This document shows positions 23,118 through 30,369 of a stretch of 39,845 nucleotides of DNA, piece after piece. Under the pieces are notes generated by a model that saw nothing but the letters and a program-made list of their open reading frames with translations, searched no databases and was not told the origin of the DNA. Every line of letters begins with the position of its first letter. Within the stretch, counting starts at the first letter, position 1. This stretch comes from a virus. The stretch covers positions 1 to 39,845 of IMG/VR virus record IMGVR_UViG_3300004463_000277; one strand, written 5' to 3'. The position numbers were made by a program, and so were the translations under genes.

Positions 23118-24011
23118 ATGGCGAACGCGCTGCCGTACTTCAAGTGGTATCCGGGTGATGCTGATACCGATGAAGAATTTCGGAAAATGGGCGACTCGGA
23201 AATCGGGTTCTATATCCGCTGCCTGAACCATTCCTGGTTGAACAAGGGGATTCCGGCCGATCCCGCCGAGCGCGCGAGGGCTCTCCGTGATCGGCGCTCC
23301 TACGCGGATAAGATGTGGGAACGCGTCGGCAGAAAGTTCATTACGTCGCCGGATGATCCCACGCGTTTGGTAAATCCTCGCCAGGAATTTGAAAGAAAAA
23401 AGGCGATTGAAAAAAGCAGGCGTGCATCCGATTCGGTGCGAGCGCGCTACGAAGTACCTTTAGAATCAGAAAAACCTTCCTACGAACGTACATACGATCG
23501 TACCTACGAACGTAGAGAAAACGTAGATCTACGCGCGTATGAGTCTGAGTCTGTCTCGGGTTCTGTTTCTCAGGAAGGGGGTCTGGGGGGAACCAAAGAC
23601 TCGCGCCCGGACGCTGCGCCCGATTTGGCAATCCAGCTAGCGCCTGTGCTCGATGACTCCCCGAAGTTCCAGGAAGCCGCGCTTGCGGTCGGGATGCACG
23701 GCAGCGAGACGGACTGGCAGAAGGCGCGTTGGGAGTGGAAGCGGCTCGACGTGGGGCAGAGGCTTGATGCCGTCACTGGGCTGTATCGGCGCAAGCAAGC
23801 GGGCGAGTACGATGACCCCGGGTTCATTCCCCTTCCGCAGAACTACCTGAAAAATCGCATGTGGCAGCGACCGATCCGAATCAAGGCGAGAGATAGTCCG
23901 AAGGAAACGAAAATGGACCGCGTGGAGCAGTTGTTTATAAAACACCTGATCGAGGATGAGCAAAAGAGGCAGCATGGCGAAAACTCCGGCGAAGACTACG
24001 AGCGGATTTAG
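23118..24011 (+). CDS. DUF1376-type phage replication initiator
   Basis: ATG 23118 immediately follows the TAA. The N-terminus LPYFKWYPGDADTDEEFRKM and GDSEIGFYIRCLNHSWLNKG is the DUF1376 signature (WY.gD...d...l...e.G.Y..Ll...W). A charged linker contains the repeat YERTYDRTYERRE (near residues 122-134), and the C-terminal helices (SETDWQKARWEWKRLDVGQR, LKNRMWQRP) resemble replisome-organiser domains. Like lambda O, it probably binds repeats lying inside its own gene and recruits host helicase. No phage DnaC/DnaB full-length gene is seen nearby. Confidence 0.75.
   Translation: MANALPYFKWYPGDADTDEEFRKMGDSEIGFYIRCLNHSWLNKGIPADPAERARALRDRRSYADKMWERVGRKFITSPDDPTRLVNPRQEFERKKAIEKSRRASDSVRARYEVPLESEKPSYERTYDRTYERRENVDLRAYESESVSGSVSQEGGLGGTKDSRPDAAPDLAIQLAPVLDDSPKFQEAALAVGMHGSETDWQKARWEWKRLDVGQRLDAVTGLYRRKQAGEYDDPGFIPLPQNYLKNRMWQRPIRIKARDSPKETKMDRVEQLFIKHLIEDEQKRQHGENSGEDYERI
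23480..23533. other. Candidate replication origin: iteron-like repeats inside the initiator gene
   Basis: TACGAACGTA (23481-23490), TACGATCGTA (23493-23502) and TACGAACGTA (23505-23514) lie exactly 12 bp apart, followed by the palindrome CGTAGATCTACG (23522-23533). An A-rich stretch (23390-23415, gaaagaaaaaa and gaaaaaag) lies just upstream. Twelve base pairs is four codons, so peptide repetition is an alternative reason, but near-perfect DNA palindromy is not needed for that. Confidence 0.5.
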
Positions 24012-24483
24012 ACGGGCCGTGGCAAAGATGGCGCTCCTGAAGTTCTTTCCGGGCGGTGAGGATGAGCGAGCCGAACTGATGGCGGAACTGGGGCGAGTTT
24101 GCGCGAGCGACGAGCAGGTGATGTGGCTCGCGCAGCGAACGGTGGACCTGTACCGCGAATGGCCCGGGCTTCAGGCGATTTGGCAAATCTGGTTCTCAAA
24201 GTTCCGCCCGAAGAACGACCGTGAGCGCATGTTGGATCGGCAATCAGAAATCAGCGCGGCGTACCCGACCGGCGTTCCGAGCGAAACCGGGCGCACGTTC
24301 GAGCACGAGCCAGCGATTCTTCCGGCTGCGGGCTCGGAAGCGGCTGGGCTGCTTGCTAAAGCTGCGGCCGGCGTTAAGGCGCTGCCGGAACCGGAGAAGC
24401 CGTTCGACCCCAAGGGAGCAGCAAAGCAACTCGAAGAACGCGCGGCGGCTCGCAAGGAAGTCGGGGAAGCGGAGGTTGCCTGA
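23974..24483 (+). CDS. Replication-module hypothetical protein
   Basis: ATG 23974 is chosen for the SD agaggc; ATG 23956 is in frame upstream. The 169-residue product has a folded N-terminal part (KMALLKFFPGGEDERAELMA, DEQVMWLAQRTVDLYREWPG, LQAIWQIWFSKF) and an Ala/Glu-rich tail. Directly after a replication initiator one expects a helicase loader, but I see no Walker motif. Similar proteins follow DUF1376 genes in other phages. Confidence 0.5.
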   Translation: MAKTPAKTTSGFRRAVAKMALLKFFPGGEDERAELMAELGRVCASDEQVMWLAQRTVDLYREWPGLQAIWQIWFSKFRPKNDRERMLDRQSEISAAYPTGVPSETGRTFEHEPAILPAAGSEAAGLLAKAAAGVKALPEPEKPFDPKGAAKQLEERAAARKEVGEAEVA

Positions 24484-24680
24484 TGGCGTCGTTTCGGATG
24501 GAGCCAATCATCCACGGCACGAATGGGCGGCGCTGCAAAAGTCGCTGGTGGCTGAAGTGGTGGTGTATGCGCTACGGGCGAAAGACACGCACTGAAATTC
24601 AGGAGATTCGCCGGGAGCTGCTTTGGCGGATGCGGACGGGCCGCGTAGTGTTCGCGCGGTTACCGAAGGAGATGCGCTGA
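24483..24680 (+). CDS. Small basic Trp-rich protein
   Basis: ATG 24483 overlaps the TGA (TGATG). The 65-residue product is strongly basic with a Trp cluster (CKSRWWLKWWCMRYGRK), and a helix RTEIQEIRRELLWRMRTG. It may bind nucleic acid. No family recognised. Confidence 0.5.
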   Translation: MASFRMEPIIHGTNGRRCKSRWWLKWWCMRYGRKTRTEIQEIRRELLWRMRTGRVVFARLPKEMR

Positions 24681-24681
24681 G

Positions 24682-24825
24682 ATGCTGAGAACACGTGAGG
24701 AACTGGAGAGCAAACCAAAGCCGTTGGACCGTGCTGGAGCAACCGTTGAGGGCACGTCGAGTGCGGCGGAGCCTTTGCCCGTTGGTGCTGTCGTGCCTAG
24801 CCGCTTGCCGGAGCGTGGGCAATGA
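24682..24825 (+). CDS. 47-residue ORF carrying a full KPLDRA cassette
   Basis: ATG 24682 follows the previous TGA by one base. The product is MLRTREELESK plus the cassette KPLDRAGATVEGTSSAAEPL and ending PVGAVVPSRLPERGQ. The cassette at DNA level (24718-24811) recurs at 28369, 29488, 33689 and as parts elsewhere. The paralogue at 28357 shares KPxDRA, S-A-A and AVVPSRLP. It may be a small phage peptide or a cassette that happens to be open. Confidence 0.45.
   Translation: MLRTREELESKPKPLDRAGATVEGTSSAAEPLPVGAVVPSRLPERGQ
24718..24811 (+). repeat. KPLDRA cassette, reference copy
   Basis: Begins aagccgttggaccgtgctgg, has gtcgagtgcggcg in the middle and ends gtgcctagccgcttgccgg. Other copies: 28369-28465 (full), 29488-29567 (full but decayed 3'), 33689-33780 (full, diverged), 30184-30215 and 31197-31213 (5' part), 21993-22003 (3' part). 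Confidence 0.8.
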
Positions 24826-24908
24826 GCGCATCGAAGCTGGCTGGCGAGATTGAACGGGCACAGATTCGGAAGGCGCTCGACAAACTCGACTCGGTGAAGC
24901 TCCGATGA
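24822..24908 (+). CDS. 28-residue ORF
   Basis: ATG 24822 overlaps the previous TGA. MSASKLAGEIERAQIRKALD then KLDSVKLR is a helical peptide. Coupled to the cassette ORF; weak evidence alone. Confidence 0.35.
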   Translation: MSASKLAGEIERAQIRKALDKLDSVKLR

Positions 24909-24939
24909 GCAGAGGCATCCGCGACGGGAGGAAATCACA

Positions 24940-25671
24940 ATGGGTAGAGATACGGGCATCGAGTGGACTGATAGAACTTGGAACCCTTTTCACGGCTGCC
25001 ACAAAGTAAGCCCAGGATGTAAGGGCTGCTACATGTTCCGGGACAAAGCCCGCTACGGACAAGATCCAAACATTGTGGTTCGCTCTAAGACCACATTTTA
25101 TGCCCCATTGAAATGGCCGAAAGAGCCAGCAATGTGCTTCACCTGCTCATGGTCTGATTGGTTCATCGAAGAGGCTGACCCGTGGCGCGATGAAGCCTAC
25201 GGGGTTATTCGGCAGACTCCGTGGATTACGTACCAGATTCTAACGAAGCGGATCGAGCGGGCTGCCGGGCGCGTCCCAGATCCGCCATTGCCGAACCTCT
25301 GGTTGGGAGTCTCTGCCGAGAACCAGGAGTACGCCGATAGGCGACTCCCTCTGCTCTTGCAGACACCGGCGGCGGTAAGGTTCGTTTCGTATGAGCCTGC
25401 TCTTGGTCCTGTGGATCTCAGCCAGTATCTGCCCGCCCTCGATTGGGTAATCTGCGGCGGCGAATCTGGGCCGGGCGCACGGCCGATGCAGCCCGATTGG
25501 GTGCGGAGCGTGCGCGATCAGTGCCAAGCGGCCGGAACCGCGTTTTTCATGAAGCAGTGGGGCGAGCACAATGACAAGCTTGTTCGCGTGGGCAAGAAAG
25601 CAGCGGGGCGCGAGCTCGACGGGCGCGAGTGGAACCAATTTCCCCTGGCGGGACTGAAACAAATCTCATGA
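24940..25671 (+). CDS. DUF5131 / Gp37-Gp68 family protein
   Basis: ATG 24940 has a strong SD (gggaggaaa). The 243-residue product is full length for the phage Gp37/Gp68 family: IEWTDRTWNPFHGCHKVSPG, CKGCYMFRDKARYG, CFTCSWSDWFIEEAD, WLGVSAENQEYADRRLPLLL, SYEPALGPVD and WVICGGESGPGARPMQPDW, then MKQWGE. The cysteines around residues 20-31 may hold an iron-sulfur or zinc centre, and the fold looks related to radical-SAM TIM barrels. Its role in phage is not known. It overlaps the integrase start by four bases. Confidence 0.85.
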   Translation: MGRDTGIEWTDRTWNPFHGCHKVSPGCKGCYMFRDKARYGQDPNIVVRSKTTFYAPLKWPKEPAMCFTCSWSDWFIEEADPWRDEAYGVIRQTPWITYQILTKRIERAAGRVPDPPLPNLWLGVSAENQEYADRRLPLLLQTPAAVRFVSYEPALGPVDLSQYLPALDWVICGGESGPGARPMQPDWVRSVRDQCQAAGTAFFMKQWGEHNDKLVRVGKKAAGRELDGREWNQFPLAGLKQIS

Positions 25672-26858
25672 ACCGCGTGCTTCTAAATTCGGCTAATCTT
25701 CCCGTTCCGGGAGGATACGACGATATGCCGAAGCGCTACCAGGACCCAAAGCTGGAAAAGCGTACAGACGTGGCAAGACCGTACTGGTTCATCCGAGTGA
25801 GACTTCGCCGCGGCGACCCGCGGAGCCCCCAGCGCATCGGCTTCTGCGACGAGATGACGCTGAAGCAGGCGAAAGAGACGCGGGGCGAATTCCTGAAGAA
25901 CGTGAACTCCGGGCTGTTCGTGGGCCAGGCCCGTGTTTCGTTCCGCGCAGTGGTCGAGCGCTACCAGAAGGGGCGATTGGAATTGCTCGGGACTGGAACG
26001 CAGGCGCGGTACCGAAGCCAAATCGTAACGCACATCCTGCCGGCGTTCGGCGACCGAGCGCTGAGAGACATAGACCAATCGCTGATTGAGGCGTGGATTG
26101 CAGGCAAAGCCAAGGACGGGCTCTCCTGGTGGACACGGGAGGGGCTGCGGGGCGTTCTGTCGAGCATCTTCGCAGCGGCTAAGGATTGGGGCTGGTGGAC
26201 TGGAGAAAACCCTGCTGTGGGCGTGAAATTGGGCGTGAAACAAACTATACGGAATTTGTCTCAGCGCCCGCCGCTGACCACGGGCGAGCTCCAATCAATT
26301 CTCGCGGCGGTTTCTCCGGATACGCGCTTCATGCTTCTCGTGGCAACGCTCATCGGGCTGCGGGTATCTGAAATCCTCGGGTTGAAGTGGTCGGACATCG
26401 ACATGGAAGCGGCAACGCTCAAGGTGAATCGCCGATACTACCGGGGCGACATCGCGGAGCCCAAGACGGAAGCGAGCAAGCGCACGCGGAGGCTGGGACC
26501 TTTCGTGGAGGAATTCAAGGCCCGCTTTCCTGGACCGCACGCGCGGGACTGGTGGGTGTTCGGCGGTCCACATCTGCCGCCGATCGAGTCGGACATTCTG
26601 CGGTACGAGCTTCGCCCGGCGCTGAAGCGGCTGGGGCTCTACTTCCAAGGGTTCGGCTGGCATCATTTCCGCAGGCAGAACGTAAGCTGGCGGCAGACGG
26701 TCGGACAGGCAACGCCGATGGAAGCGCAGAAGGCGGCGGGTCACAAGGATTTGAAAACCACGCTCGAATACTTCCTGGTGGACCCAGAGCGGGAATCGGA
26801 TCAGGTAGGGCGGATGTTTGATCGGCTGATGGGGCCGACAGGGGAGACAAAACAGTGA
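25668..26858 (+). CDS. int: Tyrosine-recombinase integrase
   Basis: ATG 25668 overlaps the preceding stop; the upstream in-frame ATG at 25629 lies inside that gene. The 396-residue protein has an N-terminal arm/core-binding part (YQKGRLELLGTGTQARYRSQ) and a catalytic domain with R232 in LIGLRVSEILGLKW, H332-x-x-R335 in WHHFRRQN, H359 in AAGHKDLKTT and Y368 in LEYF. It catalyses site-specific integration and excision. A tRNA-derived attP lies about 290 bp downstream of its stop. No excisionase is recognised; several small HTH proteins could serve. Confidence 0.93.
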   Translation: MNRVLLNSANLPVPGGYDDMPKRYQDPKLEKRTDVARPYWFIRVRLRRGDPRSPQRIGFCDEMTLKQAKETRGEFLKNVNSGLFVGQARVSFRAVVERYQKGRLELLGTGTQARYRSQIVTHILPAFGDRALRDIDQSLIEAWIAGKAKDGLSWWTREGLRGVLSSIFAAAKDWGWWTGENPAVGVKLGVKQTIRNLSQRPPLTTGELQSILAAVSPDTRFMLLVATLIGLRVSEILGLKWSDIDMEAATLKVNRRYYRGDIAEPKTEASKRTRRLGPFVEEFKARFPGPHARDWWVFGGPHLPPIESDILRYELRPALKRLGLYFQGFGWHHFRRQNVSWRQTVGQATPMEAQKAAGHKDLKTTLEYFLVDPERESDQVGRMFDRLMGPTGETKQ

Positions 26859-27124
26859 GCACGTGGACCGAGTTTTTAGAGGAGAACGGGCCAGAAGAAA
26901 CTGCTGATGCAATGGTGGCGATGGTTGAGGCTGACGTTCATCTGAAATCGGCAGTTTTGGTGATGGGGTTGGAATGGTGCATATCGAGGCTCCAGGAGAT
27001 TCTGGACACAAAGGGGCAGGTTCCAACGATTTTGGATCAACTCTTCAGTTTTAAGTACGCTAACCACGATTCTCCGAACCAGAACGGAAGTGGCGCGGAA
27101 ATAGAACGGATGGCACGGGACTGA
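26855..27124 (+). CDS. Small acidic protein after int
   Basis: GTG 26855 overlaps the int TGA. The 89-residue product is acidic and helical (WTEFLEENGPEETADAMVAM, then VLVMGLEWCISRLQEIL). It lies between int and attP, where excisionases sometimes sit, but it lacks a basic HTH. Unknown. Confidence 0.5.
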   Translation: MSTWTEFLEENGPEETADAMVAMVEADVHLKSAVLVMGLEWCISRLQEILDTKGQVPTILDQLFSFKYANHDSPNQNGSGAEIERMARD

Positions 27125-27147
27125 ACGATGCTAAACGCTTTGGAATG

Positions 27148-27197
27148 TGGTGGGCCCGACAGAACTCGAATCTGTGACCTCTACCGTGTCAAGGTAG
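27148..27197 (-). other. attP: attP core: 3' half of tRNA-Val(GAC)
   Basis: On the minus strand this reads as anticodon arm CTACC-TTGACAC-GGTAG (anticodon GAC), a 5-nt variable loop AGGTC, T arm ACAGA-TTCGAGT-TCTGT, acceptor strand CGGGCCC, A and CCA. The 5' half (D arm, acceptor GGGCCCG) is missing next to it, so it is not a full gene. Such half tRNAs next to int are attP cores that rebuild the host tRNA on integration. The 150 bp to the right hold a 7-bp stem pair (27291-27297 with 27310-27316) that may be an arm-type site. Confidence 0.85.
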
Positions 27198-27345
27198 AAC
27201 GTCATGGTGAAACGGTGGGACTTGCAGGCGGTCCGCCCAATTGGCGCGGAGTTGAGCGGGGCGCTCGCAGCACGAAAATGGTTCGGCGTCCCGTGCCAAG
27301 CTGTTTTGTGGCACGGATTCGTAGTGGTTCGGCAAGGAGCGGAGA

Positions 27346-27891
27346 ATGAGCCAAGGGTTCGGAGTGCTCATTCTTACGCAAGGCTACACCGCACTGGTGG
27401 ATGCCGAGGACTTCGAGCGTGCCAACGCCTTCTCTTGGTATGCATCACCAGGGAGGCGCGGAACGGGTTGGTACGCAATCGGAACAGTTAATGGCGAACG
27501 CCAGCAGTTGGGACGGTTCATTCTTGGCTTGCCGAAAGGCGTAACGGCGGACCACATCAATGGCGATGGCCTCGATAATCGCAAGGCGAATCTGCGGGCC
27601 GCGACAGCTCGCCAGAATGCTCACAATACCTGCAAGAAGCGCACGAACACGAGAAATGAGGCTCCATCGTCAGCCTTTAAGGGAGTTCACCTTGACCGTA
27701 GTTCGGGACGGTGGCGCGCGCAGATTCGTTGTCCAGGTGGTAAGCGCCTCAGCTTAGGGAGCTTTCTCCAGCCGGAAGCCGCTGCCCGAGCCTACGACGA
27801 AGCAGCCCGGAAGCTGTTCGGTGAATTTGCCCGGCTGAACTTCCCGGCAGAGGTTCATCGTAAGGAGGGAAATGCCTCTTCTGCCGCCTGA
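27346..27891 (+). CDS. HNH endonuclease with AP2 domain
   Basis: ATG 27346 has SD aaggag. The 181-residue product has an N-terminal fold (YTALVDAEDFERANAFSWYA), the HNH core ADHINGDGLDNRKANLRAAT and ARQNAHNT, and a C-terminal AP2 domain (FKGVHLDRSSGRWRAQI, FLQPEAAARAYDEAARKLFG). This is the layout of free-standing phage homing endonucleases, where AP2 binds DNA and HNH nicks it. It lies right beside attP and opens the accessory region. It overlaps the next ORF by 20 bases. Confidence 0.9.
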   Translation: MSQGFGVLILTQGYTALVDAEDFERANAFSWYASPGRRGTGWYAIGTVNGERQQLGRFILGLPKGVTADHINGDGLDNRKANLRAATARQNAHNTCKKRTNTRNEAPSSAFKGVHLDRSSGRWRAQIRCPGGKRLSLGSFLQPEAAARAYDEAARKLFGEFARLNFPAEVHRKEGNASSAA

Positions 27892-28141
27892 GCTTCGATA
27901 TCTCGATGATTTTATTGCAGCCGGCTGGGGTGATATCGAACAGGAATGCATCCCTTCAGACTGGCGAACACGCCCCGGCCCGGATCGCAGCTTCGACAGC
28001 GCATTCAAAGCCAGGGTGACAGCGGGTCTCAAGCACAAGTGGCGGTATCGAAACAGGGCTCCGCGGGGCAGTCAAAAGCGGCTTCGGATGGAGCGGTGGG
28101 CGGGAGAAATGCGGCTCAAGTACGGGCGCAGAAGGGCGTAA
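27872..28141 (+). CDS. Small basic hypothetical protein
   Basis: ATG 27872 (aaggaggga upstream) lies inside the 3' end of the HNH gene. The 89-residue product has ELRYLDDFIAAGWGDIEQEC and a basic end (KHKWRYRNRAPRGSQKRLRM). The good SD supports it. Not recognised. Confidence 0.55.
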   Translation: MPLLPPELRYLDDFIAAGWGDIEQECIPSDWRTRPGPDRSFDSAFKARVTAGLKHKWRYRNRAPRGSQKRLRMERWAGEMRLKYGRRRA

Positions 28142-28144
28142 GTT

Positions 28145-28351
28145 ATGAAACATAAAGCACCTATATTGTTTCAGCCGTGGCAGGATGACGTTCAACACGT
28201 GGCGAATGTGCGGGCGCGGTATGTGTCGATGTCGAAAGCGCAACGTATCGAGCGGACGGCGGCGGAGATGAGAGCCAAGAACCGGAGCAACATCAGCAAC
28301 CGGGAGAACGCTAAAAAGCGCTGGGCCCGGCCTACGGAAGGAAAGGAGTAG
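28145..28351 (+). CDS. Small basic hypothetical protein
   Basis: ATG 28145, 68 residues. The product is HAPILFQPWQ-like at the start (MKHKAPILFQPWQDDVQHVA), then a basic helix SKAQRIERTAAEMRAKNRSN ending KKRWARPTEGKE. Possibly nucleic-acid binding. Unknown. Confidence 0.45.
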   Translation: MKHKAPILFQPWQDDVQHVANVRARYVSMSKAQRIERTAAEMRAKNRSNISNRENAKKRWARPTEGKE

Positions 28352-28356
28352 AGAGA

Positions 28357-28476
28357 GTGGAAAAATCTAAGCCGTGGGACCGTGCTGCCGACGTGGGGCA
28401 CAGGGATTCCGAGAGTGCGGCGAACGTTGGCGTCGGGGATGCTGTTGTGCCTAGCCGCTTGCCGGGACTTCGATGA
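28357..28476 (+). CDS. 39-residue ORF with KPxDRA cassette (paralogue of 24682)
   Basis: GTG 28357 has aaggagtagaga as SD. The peptide MEKSKPWDRAADVGHRDSES then AANVGVGDAVVPSRLPGLR keeps the KPxDRA, ESAA and AVVPSRLP blocks of the 24682 ORF. DNA identity extends over both ends of the cassette (28369-28465), including GCTGTTGTGCCTAGCCGCTT. Its TGA overlaps the next ATG. Confidence 0.45.
   Translation: MEKSKPWDRAADVGHRDSESAANVGVGDAVVPSRLPGLR
28369..28465 (+). repeat. KPLDRA cassette, copy 2
   Basis: aagccgtgggaccgtgctg at the left end, gagagtgcggcg in the middle, gctgttgtgcctagccgctt at the right end. About the same length as the reference copy but with a diverged interior. Confidence 0.8.
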
Positions 28477-29027
28477 AGCTCATGCTTGTGCCTCTGACTT
28501 TGCGCGCAGCGAACCAATTCGTGGAGCAGTTCCACCGTCACAACGGGCGCACAGCTCGGGACGGCGGCAAGTTCGCAGTCGGAGCGTCGGATGGTAACGG
28601 GTTGGTGGGGGTTGCGATTGTTGGTAGACCGCTGGCACGGTTACTCAATGACGACTGGACCGCTGAAGTTTTGCGCTCGTGTGTACTGGACACGGCCCCA
28701 AAGGGGACAAACTCGTTCCTATATGGTGCTTGCTGGAGGGCATGGCGTGCGATGGGTGGTCGCAAACTAATTACATACACACTTGCCACCGAGTCGGGAG
28801 CATCGCTTCGTGGAGCGGGTTGGACGGTGGTCGCCGAGTGTAAACCAAGTAGCGGGTGGAATCGCGAAGCGCTAGGCAGAATGCGCGATTGGCAACCCAT
28901 CTATGGGCAGGCAAAATTTCGGTGGGAGATTTCAGCACCCAGCACCAACCCGCAGCCAGCATCCACCGGGCTCGCTGAACCTTCGGCCCGCGCCGAGACA
29001 AGTAAGGCAACGCCTGAGAATCTTTGA
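28473..29027 (+). CDS. XF1762-like GNAT-related phage protein
   Basis: ATG 28473 overlaps the previous TGA. The 184-residue product shows the XF1762-family order: VPLTLRAANQFVEQFHRHNG, GKFAVGASDGNGLVGVAIVG, RPLARLLNDDWTAEVLRSCV, NSFLYGACWRAWRAMGGRKL and ITYTLATESGASLRGAGW. The fold is GNAT-like; an acetyl transfer or DNA-modification-linked role has been discussed for related phage proteins but is not established. The C-terminal 30 residues (STGLAEPSARAETS) match the tail of the gene at 18459. Confidence 0.7.
   Translation: MKLMLVPLTLRAANQFVEQFHRHNGRTARDGGKFAVGASDGNGLVGVAIVGRPLARLLNDDWTAEVLRSCVLDTAPKGTNSFLYGACWRAWRAMGGRKLITYTLATESGASLRGAGWTVVAECKPSSGWNREALGRMRDWQPIYGQAKFRWEISAPSTNPQPASTGLAEPSARAETSKATPENL
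28964..29005 (+). repeat. Dispersed cassette TGLAxP...AETS, copy 2
   Basis: End of the XF1762-like gene; ccgggctcgctgaacc and cgccgagacaagta align with copy 1 at 18809. Confidence 0.7.
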
Positions 29028-29044
29028 AACGGAATCGAATACCA

Positions 29045-29437
29045 ATGACTGAACCGAAACAGACTGCGGAACAACGCGCTGATTTGCTTGAGCTGTGGCT
29101 TGAATGCTCTGGCGAAAACCTTAACGAGCACATCTTCAACTTCGCTCGGCGGCTGACGGCAGCCTCCCAGAGGAGAGCAGAGGAAGCAGAGCGGCGCGTA
29201 GTTCGCATTCCACACTGTGTTGCAGTTGATCCCATTGAACCGGCGCGAGAGTTGTTCTTTCGCAATGGTACGTCTGCCTATGTGTGGGTGTGTAACGGGT
29301 GCTTACGGGTGTGGCCAACCCGTTCGGGAGCGCAATTATGCTGTGCCGCTCAGCGCCTCACCGAACCCGAGAGCGAGAAGCCGACCACTTGTCGCGCCGA
29401 TGGGAAGCCCTGCAATTGTGACAAGGGAGGCTCCTAA
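29045..29437 (+). CDS. Zinc-binding small protein
   Basis: ATG 29045 (alternative TTG 29024 in frame) gives 130 residues. A helical N-terminus (QTAEQRADLLELWLECSGEN) precedes a Cys-rich half: VWVCNGCLRVW, QLCCAAQ and CRADGKPCNCDKGGS. It likely binds zinc. Its TAA overlaps the next ATG (TAATG). Unknown function. Confidence 0.5.
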   Translation: MTEPKQTAEQRADLLELWLECSGENLNEHIFNFARRLTAASQRRAEEAERRVVRIPHCVAVDPIEPARELFFRNGTSAYVWVCNGCLRVWPTRSGAQLCCAAQRLTEPESEKPTTCRADGKPCNCDKGGS

Positions 29438-29571
29438 TGCCCGCAAAAGCTAAGGCGCTGTCTGGTACCTCCGTAGAGGAAGCGGCAAAGGCGTTGGACC
29501 GTGCTGTCTACACGTTCCATTCTGTATCGAGTGCGGCAAGTGAAGCGAACAGGAGGTGCTGTTGTGCATAA
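29437..29571 (+). CDS. 44-residue ORF with partial KALDRA cassette
   Basis: ATG 29437 overlaps the upstream TAA. The peptide MPAKAKALSGTSVEEAAKAL then DRAVYTFHSVSSAASEA keeps the cassette start (AKALDRA, S-S-A-A) and ends RRCCCA at TAA 29569. The 3' part of the cassette (TGCTGTTGTGC) is turned into the start of the next gene. A degenerate third copy. Confidence 0.45.
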   Translation: MPAKAKALSGTSVEEAAKALDRAVYTFHSVSSAASEANRRCCCA

Positions 29572-29929
29572 AAACCGGCTGGAGGTTAACGAGCATCGGT
29601 ATACACGCGCGCTTGCGGAAGCCATTCTCAACATCAAGGAGGCTGACCCACGCGAGCGCATAGAGGCTGTTTATCGAGCCTGCAATGCGACGCTTCACCA
29701 CATGGAACAGGTAATAAACGAGATGCAGCGGCTCCTTGTGGATGCGGCGATGGTCGCGCCACGGGTCTTGGTTGTTTGTAAGCACGGCGACCCGCTTTGC
29801 CCGTGCCCGGATGGCGATATGTGCCACTACGAAGGCCCGAATCCGTGGAAAGCGGCAGCGGACAGCACCAAGCCGCCGCAAGCCCTCGCAGGGGGCACGT
29901 CGCCGTGTGCCGAAAAAGGCGACAAGTAG
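29564..29929 (+). CDS. Phage protein with C-terminal Cys/His motif
   Basis: GTG 29564 is chosen because AGGAGG lies eight bases upstream. The 121-residue product has a helical domain (RYTRALAEAILNIKEADPRE, HMEQVINEMQRLL) and a metal-site-like motif VVCKHGDPLCPCPDGDMCHY. This motif is seen in other small phage proteins of unknown role. The tail (TKPPQALAGGTSPC) is low complexity. Confidence 0.6.
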   Translation: MHKNRLEVNEHRYTRALAEAILNIKEADPRERIEAVYRACNATLHHMEQVINEMQRLLVDAAMVAPRVLVVCKHGDPLCPCPDGDMCHYEGPNPWKAAADSTKPPQALAGGTSPCAEKGDK

Positions 29930-29953
29930 CCAAACAAAAAGGAAATCAGTGGA

Positions 29954-30175
29954 ATGAACCAGCCTGACCGAGAGGAAGCGTACGCAGCCGCCCTTGATTT
30001 TTTCCAGGGTTGGCGTTCCAAATCGCTAGATCAGTTGATGGACAACTTTATACGCGAACGCCTCGAAGCCCGTGCTCTGGAAGCGGAGCGAGCGGCGGAA
30101 GCGTCTACATTTGCCCGCGACGCAATGGCATGTCACGAGCGCGCCTCCAAACTGAGGGAGCAGAAGCAGCCATGA
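29954..30175 (+). CDS. Small helical protein
   Basis: ATG 29954 follows aaaaaggaaatcagtgga. The 73-residue product is mostly coiled helix (EEAYAAALDFFQGWRSKSLD, RLEARALEAERAAEASTF). It overlaps the next gene at ATGA. Not recognised. Confidence 0.5.
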   Translation: MNQPDREEAYAAALDFFQGWRSKSLDQLMDNFIRERLEARALEAERAAEASTFARDAMACHERASKLREQKQP

Positions 30176-30345
30176 GCGAGCAGAACAAGCCGTTGGCCGG
30201 TCCTACAGCGGCCGTCGCACGTAGTCGGTCAGCGCGGCGGTTGCAGGCGTCGCTGAGATGCGACGAGTGTGGCCGGTTCGTGGCGTTTGCGGATATCGAC
30301 GCGGGGATAGCGCGACATCAGTTGGTATCCCCCGACTCCTACTAA
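30172..30345 (+). CDS. 57-residue protein: cassette start plus zinc motif
   Basis: ATG 30172 overlaps the previous TGA. The product begins MSEQNKPLAGPTAAVARS, whose DNA shares 17 identical bases (aacaagccgttggccgg) with the gene at 31044, then continues LRCDECGRFVAFADIDAG, with one C-x2-C and a later His. It shows the cassette at an N-terminus rather than a C-terminus. Confidence 0.45.
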   Translation: MSEQNKPLAGPTAAVARSRSARRLQASLRCDECGRFVAFADIDAGIARHQLVSPDSY

Positions 30346-30369
30346 GGAAGTGAGGACCTCAAATAGTTA

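Noticed and set aside
27128-27349. 73-codon forward ORF with GPDRTRICDLYRVK
   Set aside because: This peptide is the translation of a tRNA antisense (the attP core), a known annotation artefact.
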